Origin: Leptidea sinapis | Taxonomy: Eukaryota > Arthropoda > Insecta > Lepidoptera > Pieridae | NCBI RefSeq assembly: GCF_905404315.1 | Contig: NC_066312.1 | Location: forward strand, 3,273,001-3,337,000 | Reading direction: 5' to 3' | DNA length: 64,000 nucleotides | Part shown: positions 61,701-64,000 of the stretch, in pieces | Numbering within the stretch: the first letter of the stretch is position 1 | Layout: the number at the start of each line of letters is the position of its first letter | Position numbers and translations under genes: made by a program | Notes under the pieces: generated by a model | What the model was told of the DNA's origin: nothing | The model's database searches: none | The model's input: only the letters and a program-made list of their open reading frames with translations

Positions 61701-63173
61701 TTCTAAAATTTATTATTTCTTTTTATGGAGTTGGAATTTCTTGGAAACTATTTAACAGCTTCAAATTGGGTTCTTAGATGTATTGATAGGCTTTGCTTGA
61801 CCCATATACTTCAATATAGTAGCGTATAGACAAATGAAGCATGCGAGAGAGAAGGACAAAAGGTGGCCGAATCAATAGTTACCGTAAACGATTTTGATTG
61901 ACAATTTGTAACTCCATAGTAGTAGTATTTCTCAATATTGTAAGTCTATGGTTTCATCATTAACGCAACCCAGTGCGCGTAGTCTTAACTGCTTTATTGT
62001 TCAAAATGTACATCTTATAATAGCAAATATTCTGTTATTCTTTGCATCTTTTCTCATTTTATACTTCTGTGGGTATTTTGTGCACTTTTACTCTTTTCTT
62101 TTAATTTGCATGTTCTTTTTAACGCTTTTATCTATTTCTTTTGTTGTAGGTATGATATACACGGATATGCATTTTTAACATAGACTGATATCGGGCTTAT
62201 ACTATTGAAGACTATATTGTGTTATTTGTGAAGTATCGCCAATACTTATATTTAAGTTTTATTTTTTGATTATGAATAGCAGCGGATATAATAAAAGAAC
62301 GGAAGACGTTGGTGATCGACGAACAGGGTGAGCATGCATGATACGCTTGAAAGAACCATGTATGCTGTGCGATACAGTGAGGGAATATAAGTGTGTGTGA
62401 AACAGGGCTTGTCCAAACGCGCATGGGGCTTGAAGCTCAGACGCGGCGGTAGTGGCGGCGGGAACGGCGAGCCGAGCGAGGGTGTCGTGACGGAGCTGCG
62501 AGCCCCGGAGCTGCTGGAGCCCGCCGGCGACGTGTCGGTCGGGCCCGGCGGCAGCGCCGTGCTGTCGTGCCGCGCCAACGCGACCCGCGCCACCGCCTCG
62601 TGGCGCAAGACTGCTCCGGAGACGCGCGTCCTGCGCCACGGAGGACGCTTCGCCATCAGTCTGGCCGCCGACGGCTTGGCCACCTTGACGATCCACGCGT
62701 GCCGGCCCACGGATGCGGGCGTGTACTGCTGCCTCGTCAGCAACGAGCTGGGCGGCGTGCAGAGCTCGGCCCGGCTGACGGTGGGGGCGGGGGGCGTGCC
62801 CGGCGCCGCGGCCGTGCGCGCGCACCCCGGCGGCGGCCTGCTGGTGCAGTGGGACGAGCAGGAGGCCGCGCATCTGGAGTACTGCCGCGTGGGCGAGGGC
62901 GAGTGGCGCCGGGCCACGGAGACCCCGGCCGCCGCCAGCACGCTCGCGCTGGAGGAGCTCCCCGCCGGCCAGTACAGCTTCCGGCTAGTGTGCGCCCGGA
63001 GCGGCGCGGCGGGCGCGGCCTCCGCCCCGGCCACGTGCGGTGGCGGCGGCGCCTGGCAGAGAGAGCAGTTCTCGCGGCGGTACAGCGTCGAGGAAGAGAT
63101 AGGACGAGGAAGAACGGCTAGAGTGTTGGCTGCCCGAGACACGGGCACCGGCCAGCGGGTCGCGCTCAAACAG
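10500..63173 (+). CDS. trio: Trio/Kalirin-type RhoGEF-kinase, 3' half (14 exons, incomplete at right edge)
   Basis: This gene encodes a multidomain Rho-family guanine-nucleotide exchange factor with a C-terminal kinase. Vertebrate and fly relatives act in axon guidance and cytoskeletal remodelling, and GEF2 of the family activates RhoA-type GTPases. Exons: 10500-10713, 28190-28268, 34513-34633, 36680-36808, 42863-42928, 43072-43155, 47014-47211, 48186-48283, 48658-48850, 50522-50719, 53896-54078, 55062-55291, 60140-60332, 62406-63173. They total 2754 nt, 918 codons, in one open frame with GT-AG introns throughout. Domains: Ser-rich N-terminus (1-71), basic/Pro-rich linker (72-260), DH (about 264-450, LIKPIQRIQKY motif), PH (about 462-573, invariant Trp 563), linker, Ig (697-788, Cys717/Cys771, Trp728), FN3 (793-873), kinase start (888 onward, GRGRTARV loop, Lys917). 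The rest of the kinase lies beyond the window. Spectrin repeats and GEF1 are not visible and may lie upstream for a long isoform. Obscurin/UNC-89 was considered, but the LPPPM-containing linker and the domain order fit Trio/Kalirin. Confidence 0.9.
11735..11880 (+). repeat. repeat shared with 35690-35840
   Basis: Shared elements in order are a CGGGCC block, TTTCATT..AATA, a GGTCGCT/GATCGCT block and GTGTGATATCATT-like sequence followed by ATTTA. The two copies are diverged but collinear. The family is not assigned. Confidence 0.5.
11985..12060 (+). repeat. fragment of GGAGGAATCA/GTTGCC-type repeat
   Basis: It contains ACTCTCTTGTAACACCGGAG, GAATCA and CCGTTGCCAACCTTATA, matching the middle of a common lepidopteran repeat also seen at 12983 (inverted) and 40226. 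Confidence 0.5.
12983..13085 (-). repeat. GATCACC-type dispersed repeat fragment
   Basis: On the - strand it reads GGATCACCTAATAGTTAGGT, GATCACCGCC, CAGAGGAATCACAGAGGCGT and TACCGGCC. This is the characteristic order of a common lepidopteran interspersed repeat. Confidence 0.6.
13764..14058 (+). repeat. dispersed repeat, copy 3
   Basis: This is a nearly complete copy from AAAATAAGGGACGAGACGAG to GGAGCCTCACACTGGTA. It ends with the GGTACCCATAATCGAGCCGG segment typical of the standard subfamily. Confidence 0.8.
14592..14860 (+). repeat. imperfect tandem repeat, 2-3 units
   Basis: ACCCATAGGAA, ATGGTAATCTT, GGCTTTTT.TGTCAA, TTTCTGAATATAAATATTGA and GCGATTTCCCCTA recur in order. One unit starts near 14592, a partial unit near 14662 and another near 14748. 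It may be local duplication or transposon-internal structure. Confidence 0.55.
17726..18180 (+). pseudogene. degraded Tc1/mariner-superfamily transposon remnant
   Basis: The element starts with ACAGGGTGTCCCAAAG, a transposon-end-like sequence. About 300 bases later an open stretch (from 18010) reads TWIGTNRPIRWPARSPDL then TPLDFFFWGYVKDMLYKK. This is the recognisable C-terminal region of DDE/D transposases (WPxRSPDLTPLDFFLWG), including one catalytic Asp. Upstream catalytic residues are not in one frame and the right end is unclear, so the copy is inactive. The family within Tc1/mariner is not assigned. Confidence 0.65.
19325..19552 (-). repeat. dispersed repeat, copy 4 (internal deletion)
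   Basis: A minus-strand copy. The segment between the AATTGCGCTCGTCACCTTG part and the CATTACA part, which carries the GAGCGGCACT inverted pair in other copies, is missing. Confidence 0.75.
19678..19721. other. 18-bp hairpin with one mismatch
   Basis: CTCTTAGGCTTAAAAGAG and CTCTTTTACGCCTAAGAG are inverted copies with one mismatch and an 8-base loop. Role unknown; it is intronic. Confidence 0.55.
23117..23150. other. perfect 15-bp hairpin
   Basis: CAACACCCACATGTA and its exact reverse complement are separated by TGTA. It could be the core of a foldback element, a small-RNA hairpin or a cruciform. The stem is short for a miRNA precursor and no coding signal is near. Confidence 0.6.
24910..24990 (+). 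repeat. relative of the 40738 repeat (diverged)
   Basis: The collinear elements CATAAAGTTACTATATACTA, GAATGTAGACAAACAAGGCA and AGAGAAGAACATAGG align loosely with the 40738 copy. Confidence 0.3.
27576..27636 (+). CDS. candidate third alternative first exon of trio (20 codons plus 1 base)
   Basis: An ATG at 27576 opens a strongly basic peptide (MLFQFIRKRKNRYGNNFA). It reaches CTACAG|GTCGGC, a mediocre donor, in phase 1, which is the phase required by the acceptor at 28190. The frame is closed upstream by TAA at 27519. A TCAGTTG initiator-like sequence lies upstream near 27456. The donor is weak, so this is a possibility only. The frame also stays open through the putative intron to 27887. Confidence 0.25.
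28190..28268 (+). CDS. trio: trio exon 2: start of the shared linker
   Basis: The acceptor is TGTCCACAG and the donor CC|GTAAGT. The 79-nt exon enters in phase 1 and leaves in phase 2. It encodes EASSSDPGATVTVSSPGPGK followed by HRKGII. This Ser/Pro/Gly-rich stretch ends in a basic run that leads into the RRW-containing segment of the next exon. It is the first exon that could be shared with a long isoform coming from upstream of the window. Confidence 0.8.
30060..30403 (+). promoter_or_regulatory. second CpG-rich island: candidate promoter B and 5' UTR
   Basis: About 200 bases (30060-30270) are rich in CpG, in contrast to the flanks. Two initiator-like TCAGT elements occur, with candidate +1 A at 30094 and 30117. 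A 24-codon upstream ORF (30129-30203) and a second upstream ATG at 30376, in a different frame, precede the coding ATG at 30404. The block ends at a strong splice donor, as expected for the leader of a first exon. Promoter function is inferred. Confidence 0.5.
30404..30429 (+). CDS. trio: trio exon B1: short alternative first coding exon (MWSQIALA)
   Basis: The ATG at 30404 has A at -3 and an in-frame TGA six bases upstream, so the frame starts here. Eight codons (MWSQIALA) and two bases precede a consensus GTAAGT donor. The exon leaves in phase 2, exactly the phase of exon 28190-28268, so it can replace that exon and join 34513 to read ACA (Thr) then RRWIPRP. The product would have 829 codons within the window. 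Caution: the ATG at 30376 comes first and is out of frame, so leaky scanning would be needed. Confidence 0.45.
32187..32444. mobile_element. 258-bp hAT-type MITE with perfect 8-bp target duplication
   Basis: The terminal inverted repeats are CAGGGGCGTGTATT at the left and AATGCACGCCCCTG at the right, matching at 13 of 14 positions. The element is flanked on both sides by ACTGGACG (32179-32186 and 32445-32452). CAGGGGCG ends and an 8-bp duplication are characteristic of hAT transposons. It has no coding capacity, so it is a non-autonomous miniature element. Confidence 0.9.
34513..34633 (+). CDS. trio: trio exon 3: basic linker (RRWIPRP segment)
   Basis: The acceptor is GCTTTTAG and the donor AAG|GTGAGT. 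The 121-nt exon enters in phase 2 and leaves in phase 0. It encodes PRRWIPRPSKSQGKAEKTP and then a Lys-rich tail ending KKVPSEKKLK. Vertebrate Trio and Kalirin have an equivalent RRW segment followed by a Lys-rich region before GEF2, which supports the orthology. Confidence 0.8.
34697..34756 (+). CDS. trio: candidate 60-bp cassette exon of trio (20 codons)
   Basis: Just 63 bases after the preceding GTGAGT donor, an AACCTCAG acceptor is followed by 20 open codons (DIKVPSKKARTTPLKTGIAP). They are in phase 0 and end at a weak GTGACC donor. The exon is phase-neutral, Lys/Arg-rich like its neighbour, and the intron length is typical of short insect introns. A dispersed repeat begins soon after the donor, around 34780. 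It could be a constitutive micro-exon, an alternative exon, or chance. Confidence 0.4.
35245..35645 (+). repeat. dispersed repeat, copy 5, with extended 3' tail
   Basis: A complete 5' end (GAAAATAAGGGACGAGACGT) and core are followed by the same roughly 150-base tail as copy 2. It is directly followed by another repeat at 35690. Confidence 0.8.
35690..35840 (+). repeat. repeat shared with 11735-11880
   Basis: Collinear with the copy at 11735. It abuts dispersed-repeat copy 5, suggesting nested or neighbouring insertions. Confidence 0.5.
36680..36808 (+). CDS. trio: trio exon 4: acidic linker ending in LPPPMKPLQ
   Basis: The acceptor is ATTGTGCAG and the donor CAG|GTGACT. The exon has 43 codons, phase 0 at both ends. 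It encodes an acidic stretch (LDEVEDDLADVELPPPMKPL) after a Gly/Ala-rich part. The LPPPM element occurs at the same place in vertebrate Trio, upstream of GEF2. It is one of the best orthology markers in the linker. Confidence 0.85.
40226..40545 (+). repeat. degenerate GATCACC/GCCGGCC-type dispersed repeat
   Basis: It contains GGCAAATGGGCAAGACGATT, AGGAGATGCATTGCCGGCCC, CTGAGTCGTATCGGTTCAGG and TTGTGCGAGGCAAGGAATTA in the order expected for a family I recognise from many lepidopteran introns. Confidence 0.55.
40738..40826 (+). repeat. ATATACTAGCGCAAAGACGA-type repeat
   Basis: ACCATATACTTGCAATATAC, then TAGCGCAAAGACGAACAAAG and a GAGATAGAGCAAGATAGAAAAG-like stretch. Diverged relatives occur at 24910-24990 and 61796-61863. 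It mimics an exon, with an AG upstream and GTAAGC downstream, but its recurrence marks it as repeat. Confidence 0.4.
41370..41584 (-). repeat. dispersed repeat, copy 6 (3' truncated)
   Basis: A minus-strand copy running from the AAAATAAGGGACGAGACAAG end to the GGGCTTC end near 41380. The GCCGGCATCC part is missing. Confidence 0.75.
42256..42292 (+). repeat. 14-bp direct repeat around an A tract
   Basis: AAAGTCCTAGGTGA occurs at 42256-42269 and 42279-42292 with TGAAAAAAA between. It looks like a target-site duplication left by an extremely 5'-truncated retrotransposon insertion, or a replication-slippage duplication. Confidence 0.5.
42863..42928 (+). CDS. trio: trio exon 5: Gln/Pro/Ala/Thr linker
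   Basis: The acceptor is TTTTGTTACAG and the donor CGC|GTAAGT. The exon has 22 codons, phase 0 at both ends (NPQAVLQQAPTPAAASSTPT then TR). It is low-complexity linker sequence, followed by a very short 143-bp intron. Its identity rests on splice sites, phase and position. Confidence 0.75.
43072..43155 (+). CDS. trio: trio exon 6: helical linker before the DH domain
   Basis: The acceptor is GACGTTTTCAG. The exon has 28 codons, phase 0, and ends EIEQIVKEKM. This matches the helical ELVSAIEELVKSKM-type segment of vertebrate Trio just before GEF2. The donor, AAAATG|GTTCGA, is weak, yet the next exon resumes EQHGGG in frame. The splice is accepted from homology and phase. Confidence 0.8.
44341..44525 (+). 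repeat. ACTAGCTAGTGCCCGTTGCG-type dispersed repeat
   Basis: It starts ACTAGCTAGTGCCCGTTGCG and CTTCGCTTCAC and continues with CATTTCAATTGGGCTTACGG. This pattern is familiar from lepidopteran interspersed repeats. It is a fragment; the family is not assigned. Confidence 0.45.
46526..46921. mobile_element. inverted-repeat element with tRNA-like B boxes and 13-bp direct flanks
   Basis: Arms of 52 bases (46570-46621 and 46874-46925) are inverted copies with about five mismatches. Each carries a box-B-like GGACTCGAA/TTCGAGTCC next to GATGC. The element is flanked by AATTATTTAGCTT at 46513-46525 and 46922-46934. Inside, a 22-bp hairpin arm pair (46625-46671, three-base loop, one mismatch) and a tRNA-like stretch (46825-46890) with A-box TGGCTTAGTTGG and B-box GGTTCGAGTCC are visible. 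It is either two head-to-head SINEs or a foldback element. Confidence 0.65.
47014..47211 (+). CDS. trio: trio exon 7: start of the second DH (RhoGEF) domain
   Basis: The acceptor is GTGTGTATAG and the donor ATG|GTGAGG. The exon has 66 codons, phase 0. After a Gly/Ser/Glu-rich stretch it encodes KKREYVLRELLETEEVYVAD, the first conserved helix (CR1) of a Dbl-homology domain, including the conserved Glu that contacts switch I of the GTPase. It ends CEGYMKHLM, like EGYM in vertebrate Trio GEF2. Confidence 0.92.
47212..48185 (+). other. trio intron 7 (1.0 kb)
   Basis: The intron has GT-AG borders. A GC-richer fragment at about 47290-47370 may be retrotransposon debris. I see nothing else. Confidence 0.7.
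48186..48283 (+). CDS. trio: trio exon 8: DH domain, second part
   Basis: The acceptor is ATTTTGCAG and the donor GA|GTAAGT. The 98-nt exon enters in phase 0 and leaves in phase 2. It encodes a helix with RRLRMIFGNIEAIYEWHR, equivalent to the IVFGNIHQIYDWHR segment of vertebrate Trio GEF2. The split codon with the next exon is GAT (Asp). Confidence 0.92.
48658..48850 (+). CDS. trio: trio exon 9: DH domain, third part (CR2)
   Basis: The acceptor is GTGTCTGCAG and the donor CAG|GTAAGA. The 193-nt exon enters in phase 2 and leaves in phase 0. It encodes KFVRELEACIESPECLGPLF, then the YCRNKPLSEYIVSEH segment. That is close to YCQNKPKSEHIVSEY of vertebrate GEF2 and distinguishes GEF2 from GEF1. 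Confidence 0.93.
48851..50521 (+). other. trio intron 9 (1.7 kb)
   Basis: The intron has GT-AG borders. The main content is a full-length dispersed-repeat copy at 49823-50185; the remainder is AT-rich and unassigned. Confidence 0.7.
49823..50185 (+). repeat. dispersed repeat, copy 7
   Basis: A full core from GAAAATAAGGGACGAGACGA to CATAATCTAGCCGGCATCC, continuing into a CACCTGTTACGACACCCTTG segment. That segment resembles the end of another lepidopteran repeat, so this may be a composite insertion. Confidence 0.75.
50522..50719 (+). CDS. trio: trio exon 10: DH domain CR3 and DH-PH junction
   Basis: The acceptor is ATTTTTCAG and the donor AAG|GTAATA. The exon has 66 codons, phase 0. It encodes LGDLLIKPIQRIQKYHLLVK, the hallmark third conserved region of DH domains and main GTPase-contacting helix. 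It ends NDMMDVGRLQGFK, the Trio GEF2 DH-PH junction. Asn and Asp near the end of this helix normally contact the GTPase; here NANDMMD is intact. Confidence 0.94.
50720..53895 (+). other. trio intron 10 (3.2 kb)
   Basis: The intron contains a CpG-rich patch (about 52900-52960) resembling the one near 1150, a short CCTAA run right after it, and a LINE 3' tail at 53207-53420. I see no coding sequence. Confidence 0.7.
53207..53420 (+). repeat. non-LTR retrotransposon 3' tail, copy 1
   Basis: It starts GGGAATGGAGTGACCGCCCT, contains CCCGCTGAGTTTGTTGCGCC and ATTTTGGAATGGGTGGTAGT, and ends AATAAAAATATTTGAATTTG. I recognise it as the 3' end of a lepidopteran LINE (CR1/Jockey-like). The copy at 55907 starts at the same base. 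Confidence 0.65.
53896..54078 (+). CDS. trio: trio exon 11: PH domain, first half
   Basis: The acceptor is TTAATTGCAG and the donor CAG|GTTCGT (weak). The exon has 61 codons, phase 0. It encodes GNIAAQGKLLFQEPL and ELHVFLFQQCVIFTEAV, the first strands of the PH domain fused to GEF2, equivalent to GKIVAQGKLLLQDTF and IFLFEQIVIFSEPL in vertebrates. It is shorter than the human segment between these strands. Confidence 0.9.
54079..55061 (+). other. trio intron 11 (1.0 kb)
   Basis: A LINE 3'-end-like fragment at about 54125-54235 starts within 50 bases of the donor. The rest is AT-rich. Confidence 0.65.
54125..54235 (+). repeat. LINE 3'-end-like fragment
   Basis: GCTGGGAGAGTTTCTTCCGC, then CTCAGAGAGCCATTTGATTC and CGAAGCGGTGGTGGTTTTAG resemble the 3' UTR of lepidopteran CR1/Jockey-type LINEs. 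It lies just inside intron 11. Confidence 0.5.
55062..55291 (+). CDS. trio: trio exon 12: PH domain, second half
   Basis: The acceptor is TTGTTTCCAG and the donor GC|GTGAGT. The 230-nt exon enters in phase 0 and leaves in phase 2. It encodes VNKMRLEEVEGTNMFIIHSL and the final PH helix EARRQHWISTLSTILQSQ with the invariant Trp. It ends LENPSAFLNRETGRD, matching the LTSPIEYQRN segment after vertebrate PH2. Confidence 0.9.
55585..55700 (+). repeat. tRNA-like SINE head with intact anticodon-like stem
   Basis: CTGAGCTAACCGTTCGACGG leads to a perfect 5-bp stem CCGGC/GCCGG around the loop ACGGAAC. A B box GTGGGTTCGAATCCCGCATC follows. The same GATGC/TTCGAATCC end and ACGGAAC loop occur in the inverted-repeat element at 46526-46921. 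Confidence 0.5.
55907..56098 (+). repeat. non-LTR retrotransposon 3' tail, copy 2
   Basis: The same sequence and start point as the copy at 53207, with two short deletions. Same orientation, exactly 2700 bases downstream. Confidence 0.65.
56936..56985 (+). repeat. 3' fragment of the ACTAGCCGAC repeat
   Basis: TAGCGGACAAACAACGTGGC, ACGTAATTTATATACATTAA and GAT match the 3' end of the element at 8811-9172. Confidence 0.6.
57455..57594. mobile_element. 140-bp element with 26-bp imperfect terminal inverted repeats
   Basis: The left arm starts GTCCGATCCGTTACCGTGAA and the right arm ends TTCACGGATACTGATCGGAC. They match at about 20 of 26 positions. No clear target duplication is seen. It is probably a degraded MITE; the superfamily is not assigned. 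Confidence 0.5.
60140..60332 (+). CDS. trio: trio exon 13: linker between the PH and Ig domains
   Basis: The acceptor is CGTCCCTATAG and the donor AAC|GTAAGT. The 193-nt exon enters in phase 2 and leaves in phase 0. It encodes DGWHGLRKTESVPPSVGERM, a basic stretch, then TAVSPTSPPHTN. It is polar and probably disordered, with SP/TSPP motifs that could be phosphorylated. I do not recognise a domain, and no SH3 sequence appears. Confidence 0.8.
61372..61416. repeat. TA microsatellite
   Basis: TATATATA tracts interrupted by AATTAAA form a near-palindromic block. It lies inside intron 13 and probably evolves by slippage. Confidence 0.7.
61796..61863 (+). repeat. relative of the 40738 repeat
   Basis: GACCCATATACTTCAATATA, GTAGCGTATAGACAAATGAA and GCGAGAGAGAAGGACAAAAG align with the 40738 copy. 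Confidence 0.4.
62406..63173 (+). CDS. trio: trio exon 14: Ig domain, FN3 domain and start of protein kinase
   Basis: The acceptor is GTGAAACAG and the donor CAG|GTGACT. The exon has 256 codons, phase 0. After a basic start (GLSKRAWGLKLRR) comes an I-set Ig domain (exon residues 35-126; Cys55, Trp66, DAGVYCC with Cys109). An FN3 domain follows (131-211; Trp149, Tyr190 in AGQYSFRL). The kinase N-lobe then starts (226 onward; IGRGRTARV glycine loop and RVALK with Lys255). The exon is extremely GC-rich and encodes two whole domains without an intron. The order Ig-FN3-kinase matches vertebrate Kalirin. The remaining kinase motifs (HRD, DFG) must lie in later exons outside the window. Confidence 0.92.
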
Positions 63174-63698
63174 GTGACTCTCTCAATAATTTAAATCTAT
63201 CAGATTATTGTGAATACAGTCCAGACATATGCCTGATATACACATGTATATAAACGAAGTTACACATTAACTCAGACTCTCGGTTTATATATTGTTTGTT
63301 CCCTTCAAAAATCAAGTACACCTAGTGGGACAACAATACATGTTTCCATTAAAAAAAAATGATGATATGGGTATGATAATAATTATTGACACCCTACCAA
63401 ATGCAACCTAATTACAATTTTTGAGAACCCTGATATCAAATTAAGATATATAAGATATATAACCTCAGAAGCTTAGTATTATTTTAAGCTATTACATAGC
63501 TTCTATCGCGGGCCTTGAGCGTAGAGACCGAATCCAGAAATTCCGTAACAAAAATAACCTAAAACCCCACTTACTAGACGTATATAGATATTCCGCCCTG
63601 GTCATTACAGTTGCCATAGAAGGTTCGAGCTTGGGGTACGTCTTGATTCTTTTTGATATCTTTATTTTTTTTATTAGGTTTTTTTTTTAATTTTTATT
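63174..63698 (+). other. start of trio intron 14
   Basis: AT-rich intronic sequence after the GTGACT donor, ending in T-rich low complexity that abuts the Helentron-type fragment. Nothing else is recognised. Confidence 0.65.
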
Positions 63699-63977
63699 AA
63701 TAATTACATTTCTCCGAATCCAAAATTTGACGAGGTAGAGCATTTTATCCATCGCACTTTACTGGAGTACACTGAAAAAGAGTTGAAAATACTTGGTACA
63801 GAAGGTAATAAATTTCCATTTATTTTGACTGGCGATTTCAACATCAACTTCGCTGATAAAAAATCAGAGCGGTTGACAACTTTTCTTTCGAAAATATTAA
63901 ATTTTAAAATGAATAATAAACCACAAGAATTTACAACAGAATATGGAACCACCAATGATGCGGTATTTTCCAGATAT
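63699..63977 (+). pseudogene. Helentron-type endonuclease (EEP) domain fragment
   Basis: An open reading of about 92 codons contains YISPNPKFDEVEHFIH, then FILTGDFNINFAD, and ends TTNDAVFSRY before TAA. GDFN is the catalytic motif of the endonuclease/exonuclease/phosphatase fold. The YISPN...GDFN.NFA...DAVFSRY pattern is typical of endonuclease domains attached to PIF1-like helicases of arthropod Helentrons. A T-rich run replaces everything N-terminal. The stop falls where the family normally has Leu, and the frame continues after it. It is a dead transposon fragment inside the trio intron. A LINE endonuclease is the alternative. Confidence 0.6.
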
Positions 63978-64000
63978 TAAGAAGATGTCAAGTCTGAAAC

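Larger units (their letters stand above)
60333..62405 (+). other. trio intron 13 (2.1 kb)
   Basis: The intron is AT-rich with a long TA tract (61372-61416) inside a larger imperfect palindrome, a short direct repeat near 61170-61198 and a dispersed-repeat fragment at 61796-61863. No SH3 exon is visible. Confidence 0.7.

Noticed and set aside
62567..63121. 184-codon open frame overlapping exon 14 in another + frame
   Set aside because: Same compositional cause; the Arg/Gly/Ala-rich product has no domain.
62259..63169. Long antisense open frames (up to 299 codons) opposite exon 14
   Set aside because: They mirror a very GC-rich coding exon, in which stops are rare on all frames. The plus strand has the Ig, FN3 and kinase motifs, and the antisense has low-complexity Ala/Pro/Arg sequence.
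1..64000. CRISPR arrays, operons, riboswitches, bacterial promoters
   Set aside because: The sequence is animal nuclear DNA with spliced genes; no regularly spaced repeats or polycistronic layout were seen.

Overview
The window is animal nuclear DNA, most likely lepidopteran (butterfly or moth). It is AT-rich and intron-rich, with insect-type splice sites and many interspersed repeats I recognise from butterfly and moth genomes. It carries one supported gene, read left to right on the + strand: the 3' half of a Trio/Kalirin-type Rho guanine-nucleotide exchange factor and kinase. No gene is supported on the - strand, and there are no bacterial features. Statements about homology come from motif recognition and remembered family architecture; no database search was possible.

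Layout. Positions 1-10.05 kb hold only repeats and unassigned AT-rich DNA. A CpG-rich promoter and 5' UTR (about 10.06-10.50 kb) lead into a serine-rich first coding exon (10500-10713). After a 17.5-kb intron, exons at 28190, 34513, 36680, 42863 and 43072 encode the basic and proline-rich linker that precedes the second DH domain in Trio. Exons at 47014, 48186, 48658 and 50522 encode that DH domain (GEF2). Exons at 53896 and 55062 encode its PH domain, 60140 a linker, and one very GC-rich exon (62406-63173) encodes an Ig domain, an FN3 domain and the glycine loop and catalytic lysine of a protein kinase. The gene continues past the right edge. The 14 exons join in a single open frame of 918 codons within the window, with every junction phase agreeing.

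The most notable result is evidence for several 5' ends feeding the same GEF2-PH-Ig-FN3-kinase body. Besides the first exon at 10500, a second CpG-rich island at 30.06-30.43 kb ends in a short coding first exon (ATG at 30404, strong GTAAGT donor). Its splice phase matches the exon at 34513 exactly. A weaker third candidate lies at 27576-27636, and a probable 60-bp cassette exon lies at 34697-34756. These would give short products without spectrin repeats or GEF1, the logic of the internally initiated mammalian Kalirin 'Duet' forms. The Ig-FN3-kinase tail, which Drosophila Trio lacks, is present here, but no second SH3 domain is visible.

The introns hold a 258-bp hAT-type MITE with a perfect 8-bp target duplication, a Tc1/mariner transposase remnant, a Helentron-type endonuclease fragment at the right edge, seven copies of one dispersed lepidopteran repeat (two with a shared 3' extension), LINE 3' tails, tRNA-like SINE heads, and several inverted-repeat elements.
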